In this document: positions 1-7,955 of the stretch, piece by piece
Numbering within the stretch: position 1 is the stretch's first letter
How the letters are laid out: each line of letters starts with the position of its first letter
DNA from: Puniceicoccales bacterium
GTDB taxonomy: Bacteria; Verrucomicrobiota; Verrucomicrobiia; Opitutales; JAIRLM01
DNA length: 13,504 bases
Direction of reading: 5' to 3'
Assembly (NCBI GenBank): GCA_031254835.1
Contig: JAIRTQ010000022.1
Span: 1 to 13,504 of the forward strand
Translations under genes and position numbers: made by a program
The notes under the pieces: model-generated
Told to the model about the DNA's origin: nothing
What the model saw: the letters and a program-made list of their open reading frames with translations, nothing else
The model's database searches: none

Positions 1-142
1 TTTTGAAAATTTCAAAAGCACACAAAGCGGCGGCAGGTCCTTCAAAGGCGCAATTTCCGTGACAGTCGGACGGCAAAGGCCGCTTGACAACGCCGGTGAC
101 CGACCCATGGTTTCCCTCATAGGCTTTGCATAGGAGGACGGA
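1..142 (+). promoter_or_regulatory. Leader region upstream of rpsF
   Basis: No gene is visible in these bases. They open with an AT-rich perfect inverted repeat (1-17, 8-bp arms around one central A). A second inverted repeat pairs 25-31 (AAGCGGC) with 79-85 (GCCGCTT). TTGACA at 84-89 looks like a -35 box, but the position 17 bases downstream reads ATGGTT, a poor -10, so no promoter is called with confidence. AGGAGG at 132-137 lies 5 bases before the rpsF ATG and is a strong ribosome binding site. Leaders of rpsF operons in many bacteria carry an S6:S18-binding RNA. The GC-rich folded stretch could hold one, but I cannot identify its conserved core. Confidence 0.4.
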
Positions 143-448
143 ATGCAGGAAAATTGCTCTAAGAGAAGGAATTATCGTGTCACAGTAATTTTTGATGCCC
201 GTGAGCAGCAGGAATCACCGGACGAAATGCGAGACCGGGTAGGCAAGCTTATGGAGAGCATCGGCGCCGAGCTGTCGGCGTCGGAAAGCTTAGGCACGAA
301 AGCATTTGCCCGCTGCCGCAGTAAAAAATTCCGCGAGGGCGCCTATGCCAGCTATCTGCTTGCCGCAGAGCCTTCCTTCGACGAAGGGCTGCTGTCTCGG
401 CTACGGCTAGATCGAACCGTTAACCGCACATTTGTTGAAAAAGTCTAG
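143..448 (+). CDS. rpsF: 30S ribosomal protein S6
   Basis: This is S6 (bS6), a primary-assembly protein of the small-subunit platform that pairs with S18 on 16S rRNA. The 101-aa product has the family's size and single-domain pattern: an opening beta strand (YRVTVIFDAR), a helix (residues about 27-42), a middle strand with the LGTKAFA-like segment, a stretch ending in GAYASYLLAAEP, and a closing RLDRTVNRTFVEK. The start is the ATG at 143, 5 bases after AGGAGG. The stop lies 4 bases before the ssb ATG, so the two are probably translationally coupled. It heads the + strand run ending in lysS. The sequence is fairly divergent, and the call rests partly on its place before ssb and rplI. Confidence 0.85.
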   Translation: MQENCSKRRNYRVTVIFDAREQQESPDEMRDRVGKLMESIGAELSASESLGTKAFARCRSKKFREGAYASYLLAAEPSFDEGLLSRLRLDRTVNRTFVEKV

Positions 449-452
449 TGTC

Positions 453-938
453 ATGGCTACTTTGAATCGTGTATATCTAATCGGAAACTTGACGCGCGAC
501 CCGGAGGTGCGCACTACGCCGAACGGCACGTGCATTTGCCGGCTCGGACTGGCGGTCACACGCCAATTCCGCAATGCGGACGGCTCCTCGCGGGAAGAGG
601 TGCTGTTCATTGAGGTGGACAGCTTCGGCAGACAGGCGGAAACGATTGCCCGCTACATGTCGAAGGGGCGGCTCATTCTCATCGAGGGACGGCTGCGGCT
701 CGACCAGTGGGAGAGTCAGAACGGCGAAAAGCGAAGCCGCATTATGGTGGTCGCGGAGAATTTTCAATTTCTCACGGCCCCTAATCGTCAGCAGGATGGG
801 GAGGGTCAATCCTACGGCCGCGACGACGGCGGGCGGCAGCAGCAACAGCAGCGCCGCGGCAACCGTCCTTCTCGCGCGGAAAGCGAAGGGGATGAGGCCG
901 CGACCGAAGAAGAGGAGGATGAGGAGGTCCCTTTCTAA
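453..938 (+). CDS. ssb: Single-stranded DNA-binding protein
   Basis: SSB binds single-stranded DNA during replication, repair and recombination and recruits partners through its C-terminal tip. The 161-aa product starts with the typical MATLNRVYLIGNLTRDPEVR. The OB fold covers residues about 1-105, including the FIEVDSFGRQAE, YMSKGRLILIEGRL and QWESQNGEKRSR segments. A disordered linker rich in Gln, Arg and Gly follows (residues about 112-140), then a very acidic tail ending EEVPF, the equivalent of the usual DDDIPF tip. I chose the ATG at 453 because the longer in-frame frame from a TTG at 432 would overlap rpsF and adds residues that SSBs do not have. There is little Shine-Dalgarno signal, so coupling to rpsF, which ends 4 bases upstream, is likely. 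Placement between rpsF and rplI is classic. Confidence 0.96.
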   Translation: MATLNRVYLIGNLTRDPEVRTTPNGTCICRLGLAVTRQFRNADGSSREEVLFIEVDSFGRQAETIARYMSKGRLILIEGRLRLDQWESQNGEKRSRIMVVAENFQFLTAPNRQQDGEGQSYGRDDGGRQQQQQRRGNRPSRAESEGDEAATEEEEDEEVPF

Positions 939-962
939 CGCCTTAGCTTAGGAGAGTTTGCC

Positions 963-1454
963 ATGGCAATGAGTGAAATTTTACTGCTGGAGCCGGTCAC
1001 TGGACTTGGCGAAGAGGGCGAGTGCGTTCGCGTGAGGGCCGGCTATGCCCGCAATTTTTTGGTTCCCCACAAGAAGGCTCTCGTTTTTAGCGCCGCTAAC
1101 AAAAACCGGATTGGCGCTCTAATTCGACGGCAAGAGGAGCGGCGCCAAAGAGAACGGGAGGCGGCAGAAGTACTTGCCCGCCGGTTCGATGGGCTTAGAA
1201 TCGTCGTGGCCGTGCGTACGGGAGAGAATGGAAAGATGTTTGGCTCCGTAACGGCCATTGATTTGGAGAAGGAGCTGGCAGAGAGGGGATTGGAGATCGC
1301 CAGAGACCGTATTCGGCTGGAACAGCCTCTGCGGGAGCTTGGGCTGCACGACGTGGAAATTCGACTCCATCGGGACGTGCGAACTGCTATCTCTGTGGAG
1401 ATCGTTTCCGAGAACCCAATCCTGACCGCTGCCGCCGACAGGGGCCAGCAGTAG
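963..1454 (+). CDS. rplI: 50S ribosomal protein L9
   Basis: L9 (bL9) is a large-subunit protein at the base of the L1 stalk that helps maintain reading-frame fidelity. The 163-aa product is slightly longer than the usual roughly 150 aa. The N-terminal domain holds LLLEPVTGLGEEGECVRV and the rRNA-binding signature GYARNFLVPHKKA (residues about 27-39). A long charged connecting helix (about 42-75, rich in Arg, Gln and Glu) leads to a C-terminal domain with GKMFGSVTAIDL (about 91-102). AGGAGAG ends a few bases before the ATG at 963. A second ATG at 969 would give MSEI and cannot be ruled out. The gene follows ssb by 24 bases and precedes dnaB by 7. The rpsR gene commonly found between ssb and rplI is absent. 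Confidence 0.96.
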   Translation: MAMSEILLLEPVTGLGEEGECVRVRAGYARNFLVPHKKALVFSAANKNRIGALIRRQEERRQREREAAEVLARRFDGLRIVVAVRTGENGKMFGSVTAIDLEKELAERGLEIARDRIRLEQPLRELGLHDVEIRLHRDVRTAISVEIVSENPILTAAADRGQQ

Positions 1455-1461
1455 CGGGTGG

Positions 1462-2901
1462 GTGCTGCGAGAAATGACTGTGCGGGGCCAGAATGAGATC
1501 CTGCGCGCTCCGCCGCACAGCGTAGAGTTGGAGCAGGCGCTGTTAGGCTGCTGCATCGTGGAGGGCGGCCAGGAGAGCATATCTCTCTGCATTCAGAAGC
1601 GGCTCAGCGCCGACTCTTTTTACTATCCGGCCCATCGGGCCATATTCGCGGAGATGTATGACCTCTATCAGCGCAATAGGCCGCTGAGTGAGACCACATT
1701 ACGTGATGTGCTATCGGCAAAGGATCGGCTGGCTGCGGCCGGCGGCGGCGCTTATCTGGCTCAAATCTGCAGCCGAGTGGATTTCTCCGCCCATTTGCCC
1801 TATTTCATCGACCGCGTCCGCGACTATGAGCTCGTCCGACGGGTCATTTCCTCGTCCGAAGCGCTCATCGCTAAGGCATTCGAGAGCCAGGAGGACGTGG
1901 CTCGATTTCTCGCCGAGGCGGAAGAAAAAATTTTCAGCATCAGCAAAGATTTGGTCCAAGAAACGGCCCAGCCCATCGACGTGCCCATGCGGCAGGCGAT
2001 TCAAAATGTGCAATCGCTGCTGCAGAGAAAGGGAGAAATTTCCGGCATTCCGAGCGGTTTTACGGAATTAGATCGGCTAACGGGCGGTTTTCATCCGGCC
2101 GAGATGGTCGTAGTGGCGGCCAGGCCCTCCATGGGAAAGACCAGCCTCGCGCTCAATTTCGCGGAAAATGCCATCCTGCCGAAGGCGAAGGTGGTAGCGC
2201 CGGTGCCCACGCTGTTTTTCAGCCTAGAAATGAGCTCGGATCAGCTGGCCATGCGGCTCCTCTGCGGGCGAGCCGGCGTTCGAGTTTCCGGACTGCGGGA
2301 GGGCACAATCCCCCGCGGCTTCCAGAATGAGCTGCTGCGCGTGGCCCAGGAGTTCCGCGGGGCGCCCCTCTGGATCGATGAGTCCTCCAATCTAACGATT
2401 TTGGAGCTGCGCGCTCGGGCCCGCCGTCTGCACAGCCGAAACAGGCTTGGGCTGGTGATCATCGACTATTTGCAGCTGATCGCCGGGACGGACGGCAAGG
2501 CCCACCGGGAGCAGCAGATTGCAGAAATTTCGCGGGGTGTGAAGGCCATGGCTAAGGAGCTACACCTTCCGGTCATCGTGCTGAGCCAGTTGAACCGAGA
2601 ATCGGAGCGGGAGAAGCGGCAGCCGAGACTGTCGGATCTGCGGGAGTCGGGCGCCATCGAGCAGGACGCGGACCTGGTTATGCTGCTGTCACGGCCCCGA
2701 GAAACGGACGAAGAAGCGGAAATGTCTTTATGTTCGAATGAATTGCTCCGAGAACTGATCGTGGCCAAGCAGCGGAATGGGCCCGTCGGAGTCGTGCCGT
2801 TACTTTTTGATCGCTGTATTACGAAATTCGGAAATTACCAGGATGATGGAACGGACAGAGAGAAGGAGGGTGGAGCCTATGGGGCTGGGCGTGAGAGTTA
2901 G
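1462..2901 (+). CDS. dnaB: Replicative DNA helicase DnaB
   Basis: DnaB is the hexameric 5'-3' helicase that unwinds DNA at the replication fork and engages primase. The 479-aa frame opens with the family hallmark PPHSVELEQALLG. The N-terminal primase-interacting domain spans about 15-120. The RecA-like ATPase domain holds Walker A (RPSMGKTS, about 217-225), FFSLEMSSDQLAMRLL, Walker B (LGLVIIDYLQLI, about 330-341) and the conserved LSQLNRESE...RQPRLSDLRESGAIEQDAD region (about 374-408). A late KQRNGPVG segment follows. No intein is seen. The GTG at 1462 is used here. The ATG at 1474 is as likely, and neither has a clear Shine-Dalgarno site. The last 23 bases overlap the start of bamA. dnaB downstream of rplI is common across bacteria. 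Confidence 0.97.
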   Translation: MLREMTVRGQNEILRAPPHSVELEQALLGCCIVEGGQESISLCIQKRLSADSFYYPAHRAIFAEMYDLYQRNRPLSETTLRDVLSAKDRLAAAGGGAYLAQICSRVDFSAHLPYFIDRVRDYELVRRVISSSEALIAKAFESQEDVARFLAEAEEKIFSISKDLVQETAQPIDVPMRQAIQNVQSLLQRKGEISGIPSGFTELDRLTGGFHPAEMVVVAARPSMGKTSLALNFAENAILPKAKVVAPVPTLFFSLEMSSDQLAMRLLCGRAGVRVSGLREGTIPRGFQNELLRVAQEFRGAPLWIDESSNLTILELRARARRLHSRNRLGLVIIDYLQLIAGTDGKAHREQQIAEISRGVKAMAKELHLPVIVLSQLNRESEREKRQPRLSDLRESGAIEQDADLVMLLSRPRETDEEAEMSLCSNELLRELIVAKQRNGPVGVVPLLFDRCITKFGNYQDDGTDREKEGGAYGAGRES

Positions 2902-5233
2902 AATGCTTTCGCTGTGGCTGTTCTCATGGATAATCTGCTGCTTCGGCGCCGCGACGGCGGGCGGAGTTGATTTGGTTGTCGAAGACGTGCAAGTGCTGAG
3001 CGAAGGGGGGCCCATGCCCATCAACGATGCGGCGCTCTCTGCCCTCATCAAAGTGCGTAAGGGCGAGCCTTTTCTGCAGGAAAAAAACGATGACTCCATT
3101 CGAGCTCTCTACGGGACAAAATTATTTGATCTGGTCGAGGTGCGCACGGATAGGGACGTGCGCGACGGTAAAATTTCTCTGACCTACGTGCTTCGCCCGA
3201 AGGCGCGAATTGGCCGGGTGTCGTTTCAGGGAAACAGGCGGTTCAAAAATAAACAGCTCCGGCGGGCCGTCTCCATCGACGACGGGGCCGCGCTGGACTG
3301 GGCCCAGGTGCAGAAGGATCTGGAGGCCATTCGGAAGCTGTACTTGGATAAGGGCTACGCGGACATTGCCGTCCGCGCGGTCAGCGGCGAGGAGCGGCGA
3401 GACGGGACGCCTGTGGATCTTACCTTTGCGATAGATGAGGGCAATCGGCTTCCCATTTCGCGGATCTCCTTCCGTGGGAACCGCTCGATTTCTTCTCGGG
3501 AACTGGCCAAGCAGATGAGCACCCGCCGCCGCACTCCCCTTTCCCTACTCACCGGCACCGGCTGCTACCGGGAAGAGCAGATGGCCGACGATCTGGAAAC
3601 GCTCTGCGAGTACTACAGAAACCGCGGCTTCCTGGACGTGCAGATCCGCCCGGAAAATATCACTTTGGAGCGTCGGCGGGGGAAGCGGCTCCGGATAGTT
3701 ATCCCCGTAGAGGAAGGGCGGCGCTCTTTCGTGGGAAGTATCACTTTCAGCGGCAATAAGGTCTTGTCCACGCGGACACTATGGAAATTGCTACAAGTGA
3801 AAAAAGGTGAGCCCTTTTCGCCGGAGCAGGTCGACAAAACATTGGAAGCCATCCAATATGCCTACGGCCGGGACGGATTCATCGATACGGGCGTGTGCGC
3901 TAAGAGGCGGGCCGACGTGGCAAAAAATGCCATTGATTTGGAATTTGCCATCCACGAGTCGGGGCCGTGTCGAGTGGGCATGGTGCAGATCCAGGGGAAC
4001 TGTAAGACCAAGAACAATGTCATTCTGCGGGAGCTTTCCCTCTTCCCCTGCGACAAATTTGACCTGATCAAACTGCGTAACAGCGAGAACCGTCTGCGCG
4101 AGACCCGCTTCTTCCAGCAGGTGGCGCTGATTCCGGAGCCCACCGGAGAACGGGACGTGAGGGACGTGCTCATCAACCTGCAGGAGGGCCACACTGGTCG
4201 CTTTTGTGTCGGCTCCGCAATGAGTTCGTTAGACAACGTCAGCGCATTTGCGGAGCTCTCCCAGGGCAATTTCGACATCGGCGGCTCGCGCAGCCATTTT
4301 CAGGGGGCCGGACAGAAGTTCCGCGCGCGGGTGGACATCGGCACGCGTACGTCCCAGGCCAGCGTGAATTTCGAGGAGCCGTGGCTCTTCGATCGGGAAT
4401 TGGCTTTCGGCAAGGAGCTCTTTCTCGTGCGCAGCGGATACAAAAAGGGCGACTACAACTACAGCGGCGCCAGCTACAATGAGGAGCATGGCGGCTTTGA
4501 AGTCTACCTCCGCAAGCGCATTTGGGGATTGTTGGAAGGCAAACTCTACTACCGGCTGGACCGGTCCCGTGTCTACGACGTGGAACCCTTTGCGCCGGAA
4601 CCACTAAAAAAGCAGGCGGAAGATGGTGCGCAGTGGGTTTCCAAGGGCGGGTTCCTGCTGGAGCGGGATTCGCGGGACAGCCTGCTCTATCCCACGGTCG
4701 GCAATCGGATCCATTGTGCGGTGGACTACGCCGGCCTCGGCGGCGACGTGCACTACGTGAACTTCAGTCTGCAGGCCGGCCAATGGATTCCCGTCTGGCG
4801 AAATTTTCTATGCCAAACCTTTTGCCTAATCGGTAAGGTCGGCACCATGAAAGGTCTTCGCGGCCACGATGTCCCCTACTTCGACAGAACCTTTCTCGGC
4901 GGACCCGCCGACATGCGCGGCTTTGACATTCAAGCCGTCGGCCCCCGCGACTACCGCTACGTGCCGGTCGGCTGCCTGAGCTATGCCTACGGCTGTGCCG
5001 AGTACTGCTTCCGATTGGTGGATCAGCTGCGGCTGGTGCTCTTTACGGATGGAGCCTATACGGGGACGCGCTTTGGCCATCTAGACGATCCCTTCTACTG
5101 GGATGCGGGCGTGGAGCTGCGGCTCTTCGTGATGGGCTCGCCGCTCCGTCTCATTTTCGGATGGCCGCTGCAGGGCGATCCTCGGCGGGAACGGGAAATG
5201 AATTTCAATTTCACCTTCGGGACGGTTTTTTAG
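2879..5233 (+). CDS. bamA: Outer membrane protein assembly factor BamA
   Basis: BamA is the core of the machine that folds beta-barrel proteins into the outer membrane. The 784-aa precursor has a signal peptide (about 1-28, cleavage likely after AATA). Five POTRA domains follow, at about 29-107, 108-188, 189-281, 282-362 and 363-438, each showing the I..I.F.GN pattern or its remnant. The C-terminal barrel (about 439-784) carries the loop-6 motif as GGPADMRGF and ends in a beta-signal with terminal Phe (FNFTFGTVF). The start is set by AAGGAGG nine bases before the ATG at 2879. A longer frame from 2777 lacks a signal peptide at its start. The gene overlaps dnaB by 23 bases and is followed after 7 bases by lysS. 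Oddly, I count 13 cysteines in the mature protein, several of them in the barrel. Confidence 0.95.
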   Translation: MGLGVRVRMLSLWLFSWIICCFGAATAGGVDLVVEDVQVLSEGGPMPINDAALSALIKVRKGEPFLQEKNDDSIRALYGTKLFDLVEVRTDRDVRDGKISLTYVLRPKARIGRVSFQGNRRFKNKQLRRAVSIDDGAALDWAQVQKDLEAIRKLYLDKGYADIAVRAVSGEERRDGTPVDLTFAIDEGNRLPISRISFRGNRSISSRELAKQMSTRRRTPLSLLTGTGCYREEQMADDLETLCEYYRNRGFLDVQIRPENITLERRRGKRLRIVIPVEEGRRSFVGSITFSGNKVLSTRTLWKLLQVKKGEPFSPEQVDKTLEAIQYAYGRDGFIDTGVCAKRRADVAKNAIDLEFAIHESGPCRVGMVQIQGNCKTKNNVILRELSLFPCDKFDLIKLRNSENRLRETRFFQQVALIPEPTGERDVRDVLINLQEGHTGRFCVGSAMSSLDNVSAFAELSQGNFDIGGSRSHFQGAGQKFRARVDIGTRTSQASVNFEEPWLFDRELAFGKELFLVRSGYKKGDYNYSGASYNEEHGGFEVYLRKRIWGLLEGKLYYRLDRSRVYDVEPFAPEPLKKQAEDGAQWVSKGGFLLERDSRDSLLYPTVGNRIHCAVDYAGLGGDVHYVNFSLQAGQWIPVWRNFLCQTFCLIGKVGTMKGLRGHDVPYFDRTFLGGPADMRGFDIQAVGPRDYRYVPVGCLSYAYGCAEYCFRLVDQLRLVLFTDGAYTGTRFGHLDDPFYWDAGVELRLFVMGSPLRLIFGWPLQGDPRREREMNFNFTFGTVF

Positions 5234-5240
5234 GGAAGCC

Positions 5241-6734
5241 ATGGACAGCGAACGAGTTCTCGGAGCGAATGGTCCAGTCGAAGTCACCAGCGATGTCCAC
5301 GCGGTGCGGCTAAAGAAATTGGCCGCACTGCGGGCGCGGGGCATCGATCCGTACCGCCAATCGTGCGTTCAAAGCCACACGACCGAAGAGGCGCGACGGC
5401 TGCTAGGAGACAAAGATGAACTGAACGAGCGGGTTTCCATCGCCGGACGAATTACCGCCTTCCGGCTCATGGGAAAAGCCGCATTTGTCGTGCTGCTGGA
5501 CCGGGCCGGCAGCCTGCAGTGCTACCTAAGTCGGGACGGGGTCGGCACCGAGGACTACGCGCTTTTCAAAGAGTACGACGTCGGCGACATCGTGGCCGTA
5601 GGCGGCACCCTCTTCCGCACTTCAACGGGAGAGGCCACTGTCCGGGCCGACTCCATCACCCTCGTGTCCAAATCCCTTCGCCCGCTTCCCGACAAGTTTC
5701 ACGGGATTGCGGACAGCGAGCAGATCTACCGAGAGCGGCACCTGGACCTCATCGCCAACCGGGAATCTCGCCGGCGCGCCTTCCAGCGCATCGAAATTTT
5801 GAAGGAAATCCGTAAATTCCTTTGGTCTCGCGATTTCGTGGAAGTGGAAACCCCGTTCCTGCAGAATGTGGCCGGCGGCGCGGCGGCGCGACCTTTCGTG
5901 ACCCACATGAACGCCCTAGATCGAGATTTTTTCCTGCGTATCTCTTTGGAGCTCTATCTGAAACGCATGCTGGTGGCCGGCTTCGACCGCGTCTTCGAAA
6001 TGGGCCGCGTATTCCGCAATGAGGGCCTCTCCCGCCGCCACAGCCCAGAGTTCACGATGATCGAGCTCTACCAGGCCTACGGTGACCACCGCACCATGAT
6101 GGCTCTCGTCTACGATCTCCTGCAGCACCTCTGCGAAACGGTCCTCGGCACCAAGGAAATTCGCCAGGCCAACGGCGAAGTGCTGCGGCTCGGCGGCACT
6201 TGGCGGGAAGTCACCTACTGCGATCTGGTCCGAGAAGCGACCGGCCGCGAAGACTGGTTCAAGCTGCCGCGGGAGGAGAAATTGCGGCTCTGCGAAAAAT
6301 TCGCCATCGAGGTGAATTCGCAGCTAGAAGATTTCGCCATCGACAACAACGTTTTCGAGAAGATGGTAGAGTGCAAGCTCATCCAGCCTACCTTTGTGAC
6401 CCAGTTGCCTCGGGAGCTCTGTCCGTTGGCGAAACTTAATCGCGAAAATCCCAAGTACCTGGACGTGTTCGAGCTTTGTATTAACGGCCAGGAGGTCGCC
6501 CCCGCCTACTCGGAGCAGAACGATCCCATTCTCCAGCGGGAGCTCTTCGAACGGCAGGTGGGCGATGATATCCAGGCGCTGGACAAGGACTTTCTCACCG
6601 CTCTGGAATACGGAATGCCACCTGCCGGCGGCATGGGGATCGGCATCGATCGGCTAATCGTCCTTCTCACTGGCGCTGCCAGCATCCGCGATACCATTCT
6701 CTACCCGACTCTGCGGCCACAGAGCCAATTCTGA
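5241..6734 (+). CDS. lysS: Lysyl-tRNA synthetase, class II
   Basis: This enzyme charges tRNA-Lys with lysine using ATP. The 497-aa product has the bacterial class II LysRS layout and length. The anticodon-binding OB fold covers about 45-150 (RVSIAGRITAFRLMGKAAFV and following). The catalytic domain carries motif 1 around FVEVETPFLQ (about 197-206), then AGGAAARPFVTHMNALDRD, LELYLKRMLVAGFDRVFEMG, motif 2 (FRNEGLSRRHSPEFTMIELY, about 256-275), NGQEVAPAYSEQNDP, and motif 3 (GMGIGIDRLIVLLTG, about 463-477), ending LYPTLRP. The ATG at 5241 sits 7 bases after the bamA stop, with AGGGA as a modest ribosome binding site. It is the last gene of the + strand run. No clear terminator is visible between its stop and the opposing gene at 6825. 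Confidence 0.97.
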   Translation: MDSERVLGANGPVEVTSDVHAVRLKKLAALRARGIDPYRQSCVQSHTTEEARRLLGDKDELNERVSIAGRITAFRLMGKAAFVVLLDRAGSLQCYLSRDGVGTEDYALFKEYDVGDIVAVGGTLFRTSTGEATVRADSITLVSKSLRPLPDKFHGIADSEQIYRERHLDLIANRESRRRAFQRIEILKEIRKFLWSRDFVEVETPFLQNVAGGAAARPFVTHMNALDRDFFLRISLELYLKRMLVAGFDRVFEMGRVFRNEGLSRRHSPEFTMIELYQAYGDHRTMMALVYDLLQHLCETVLGTKEIRQANGEVLRLGGTWREVTYCDLVREATGREDWFKLPREEKLRLCEKFAIEVNSQLEDFAIDNNVFEKMVECKLIQPTFVTQLPRELCPLAKLNRENPKYLDVFELCINGQEVAPAYSEQNDPILQRELFERQVGDDIQALDKDFLTALEYGMPPAGGMGIGIDRLIVLLTGAASIRDTILYPTLRPQSQF

Positions 6735-6824
6735 CCGAATTCGCAGTGGCCGAAAGGGGGAACTGTTCCGCTGTTGTATAAAGCGCTCGATTGCACATTC
6801 CATGACTCCAACGCGGAAAGGATG

Positions 6825-7886
6825 TTATCCTTCATTAATAAAAAAGCCGGTATGCTGAACCGGATTGAAAGTCACCTCCCCACTAACATTAGTGACTTCA
6901 AACTGGCCAAGCCGTTCATCCGAACCTATTGATGCCGAACAGCTCATGTCATAAAAAACATTCGCCGCATCACCGCCAGTGAGACCTGGTCCAACAACGG
7001 AGAGAGGTCTTGTCGTACCATTGTCACCATCGGCTACAAATACTCTACCTTCCCCGCGAACAATGGTCCTCACGTCGATGCGTTCGGCACTTAAGTTTAT
7101 CTCCTGCGAATATGTTCCTTCTTGGCTCGCACTTGCAACTGAAAGCGCAATGCCGTCATGCTCCACAGTCGGAGCGTTTCTTATACAGGCAATAGCTGCA
7201 GCCTGCCCCATATATTTATGTGTAAGCAATGCCAGTGCTTTCGCCTGTTTTTCTGGATCGTTGGGGTATTCGTGTGAAATTGCATTTGTGATTGCTCTTA
7301 AAATATTCCGCGCAAAAGCATTTAAATCTTCAGATGCGTTATATTCCTTACTTCGTATGACGGTAGATCCTATGTTGATTATAACATCTGTTCGACATAA
7401 ATCTTGTATGTGTGGATTTGCAGAGCTTATCTTATCGAAATCATTGTCGCTAAGCTGATCCACGTGTAACGCTCTATCAATAATACTGGACAGCTTGTCT
7501 TTCATTGAGTAATCGCGTTCTATTTTTTCAAAACTGTCATTTATGTATGCTTCCATGGCTTCTTTCTTATCGGCCGAAATGGAAACGGTATGTTTCGGCA
7601 GAACTATATCTACCATTTTTCGTTCTATTGTGGGGAATGCGAGTGCAAGCAACCTAATAATCAAATCATTTATTTCTCTCGAGTCACCTCTTAGAAAGGC
7701 GACCCAAATGGCTGAACAGAACCCGGCGCCGGCATTTCGAAGACGATGAAATATTGTCAGTGGAGAGATATTTTTACCGCGAAGATTTTCTCTCGCCATT
7801 TTTACATTGGCAGTGCTTACCTCCCAGAGCGGCGTGGTTCCGGCAACAATTTTTGGCAAGGTTCTCTCTCTTTCCTTTATTGGCAT
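6825..7886 (-). CDS. AT-rich gene of unknown function, moron-like
   Basis: I do not recognise this 353-aa protein. The N-terminal two thirds look largely helical (for example KIERDYSMKDKLSSIIDRAL and EDLNAFARNILRAITNAI). The last 120 or so residues look beta-rich, with segments such as RIDVRTIVRGEGRVFVADG and a Gly-rich turn GPGLTGGDAA. I see no signal peptide, transmembrane segment or catalytic motif; a hydrophobic stretch near residues 50-65 is too short and interrupted to call. It is plainly more AT-rich than all its neighbours. The ATG at 7886 (MPIKERER) was chosen because a near-consensus promoter lies about 70-100 bases upstream. The frame stays open to a TTG at 8114 but would then read through that promoter. 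Its Shine-Dalgarno signal is weak. Hairpins at 6818-6832 and 6840-6863 overlap its last codons. A transferred cargo gene (toxin, effector or exclusion factor) is possible but not shown. Confidence 0.7.
   Translation of the reverse strand: MPIKERERTLPKIVAGTTPLWEVSTANVKMARENLRGKNISPLTIFHRLRNAGAGFCSAIWVAFLRGDSREINDLIIRLLALAFPTIERKMVDIVLPKHTVSISADKKEAMEAYINDSFEKIERDYSMKDKLSSIIDRALHVDQLSDNDFDKISSANPHIQDLCRTDVIINIGSTVIRSKEYNASEDLNAFARNILRAITNAISHEYPNDPEKQAKALALLTHKYMGQAAAIACIRNAPTVEHDGIALSVASASQEGTYSQEINLSAERIDVRTIVRGEGRVFVADGDNGTTRPLSVVGPGLTGGDAANVFYDMSCSASIGSDERLGQFEVTNVSGEVTFNPVQHTGFFINEG
6840..6863 (-). terminator. Hairpin plus T-run at the 3' end of the AT-rich gene
   Basis: On the - strand the sequence reads CCGGT, a 7-base loop, ACCGG, then C and six T. 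This is a short intrinsic-terminator-like structure lying inside the last dozen codons of the gene that ends at 6825. A second perfect hairpin (6818-6832, AAGGAT-AAC-ATCCTT on the - strand) follows directly and contains the TAA stop. The 5-bp stem is weak, so it could attenuate or protect the 3' end rather than fully terminate. Confidence 0.4.
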
Positions 7887-7955
7887 AATGGCGCCCACCG
7901 AAATTAAGGATCGAAAACTTGTAAGGCTAAGTTGTTCGCCGACGTCCACCGAATA

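Noticed and set aside
84..112. TTGACA as -35 of an rpsF promoter
   Set aside because: The -10 position at 17 bases reads ATGGTT and no better -10 lies at 16-18 bases.
432..452. TTG start giving SSB seven more residues
   Set aside because: It overlaps rpsF and SSBs characteristically begin at MA.LN.V.L.GN, which fits the ATG at 453.
2777..2878. Long in-frame extension of bamA into dnaB
   Set aside because: The ATG at 2879 has a strong ribosome binding site and begins a proper signal peptide; the extension is inside dnaB coding sequence in another frame.
6735..6830. Attachment site at the 3' end of lysS
   Set aside because: I looked for a direct repeat shared with the right edge near 12430-12480 and for a tRNA gene; neither is visible.
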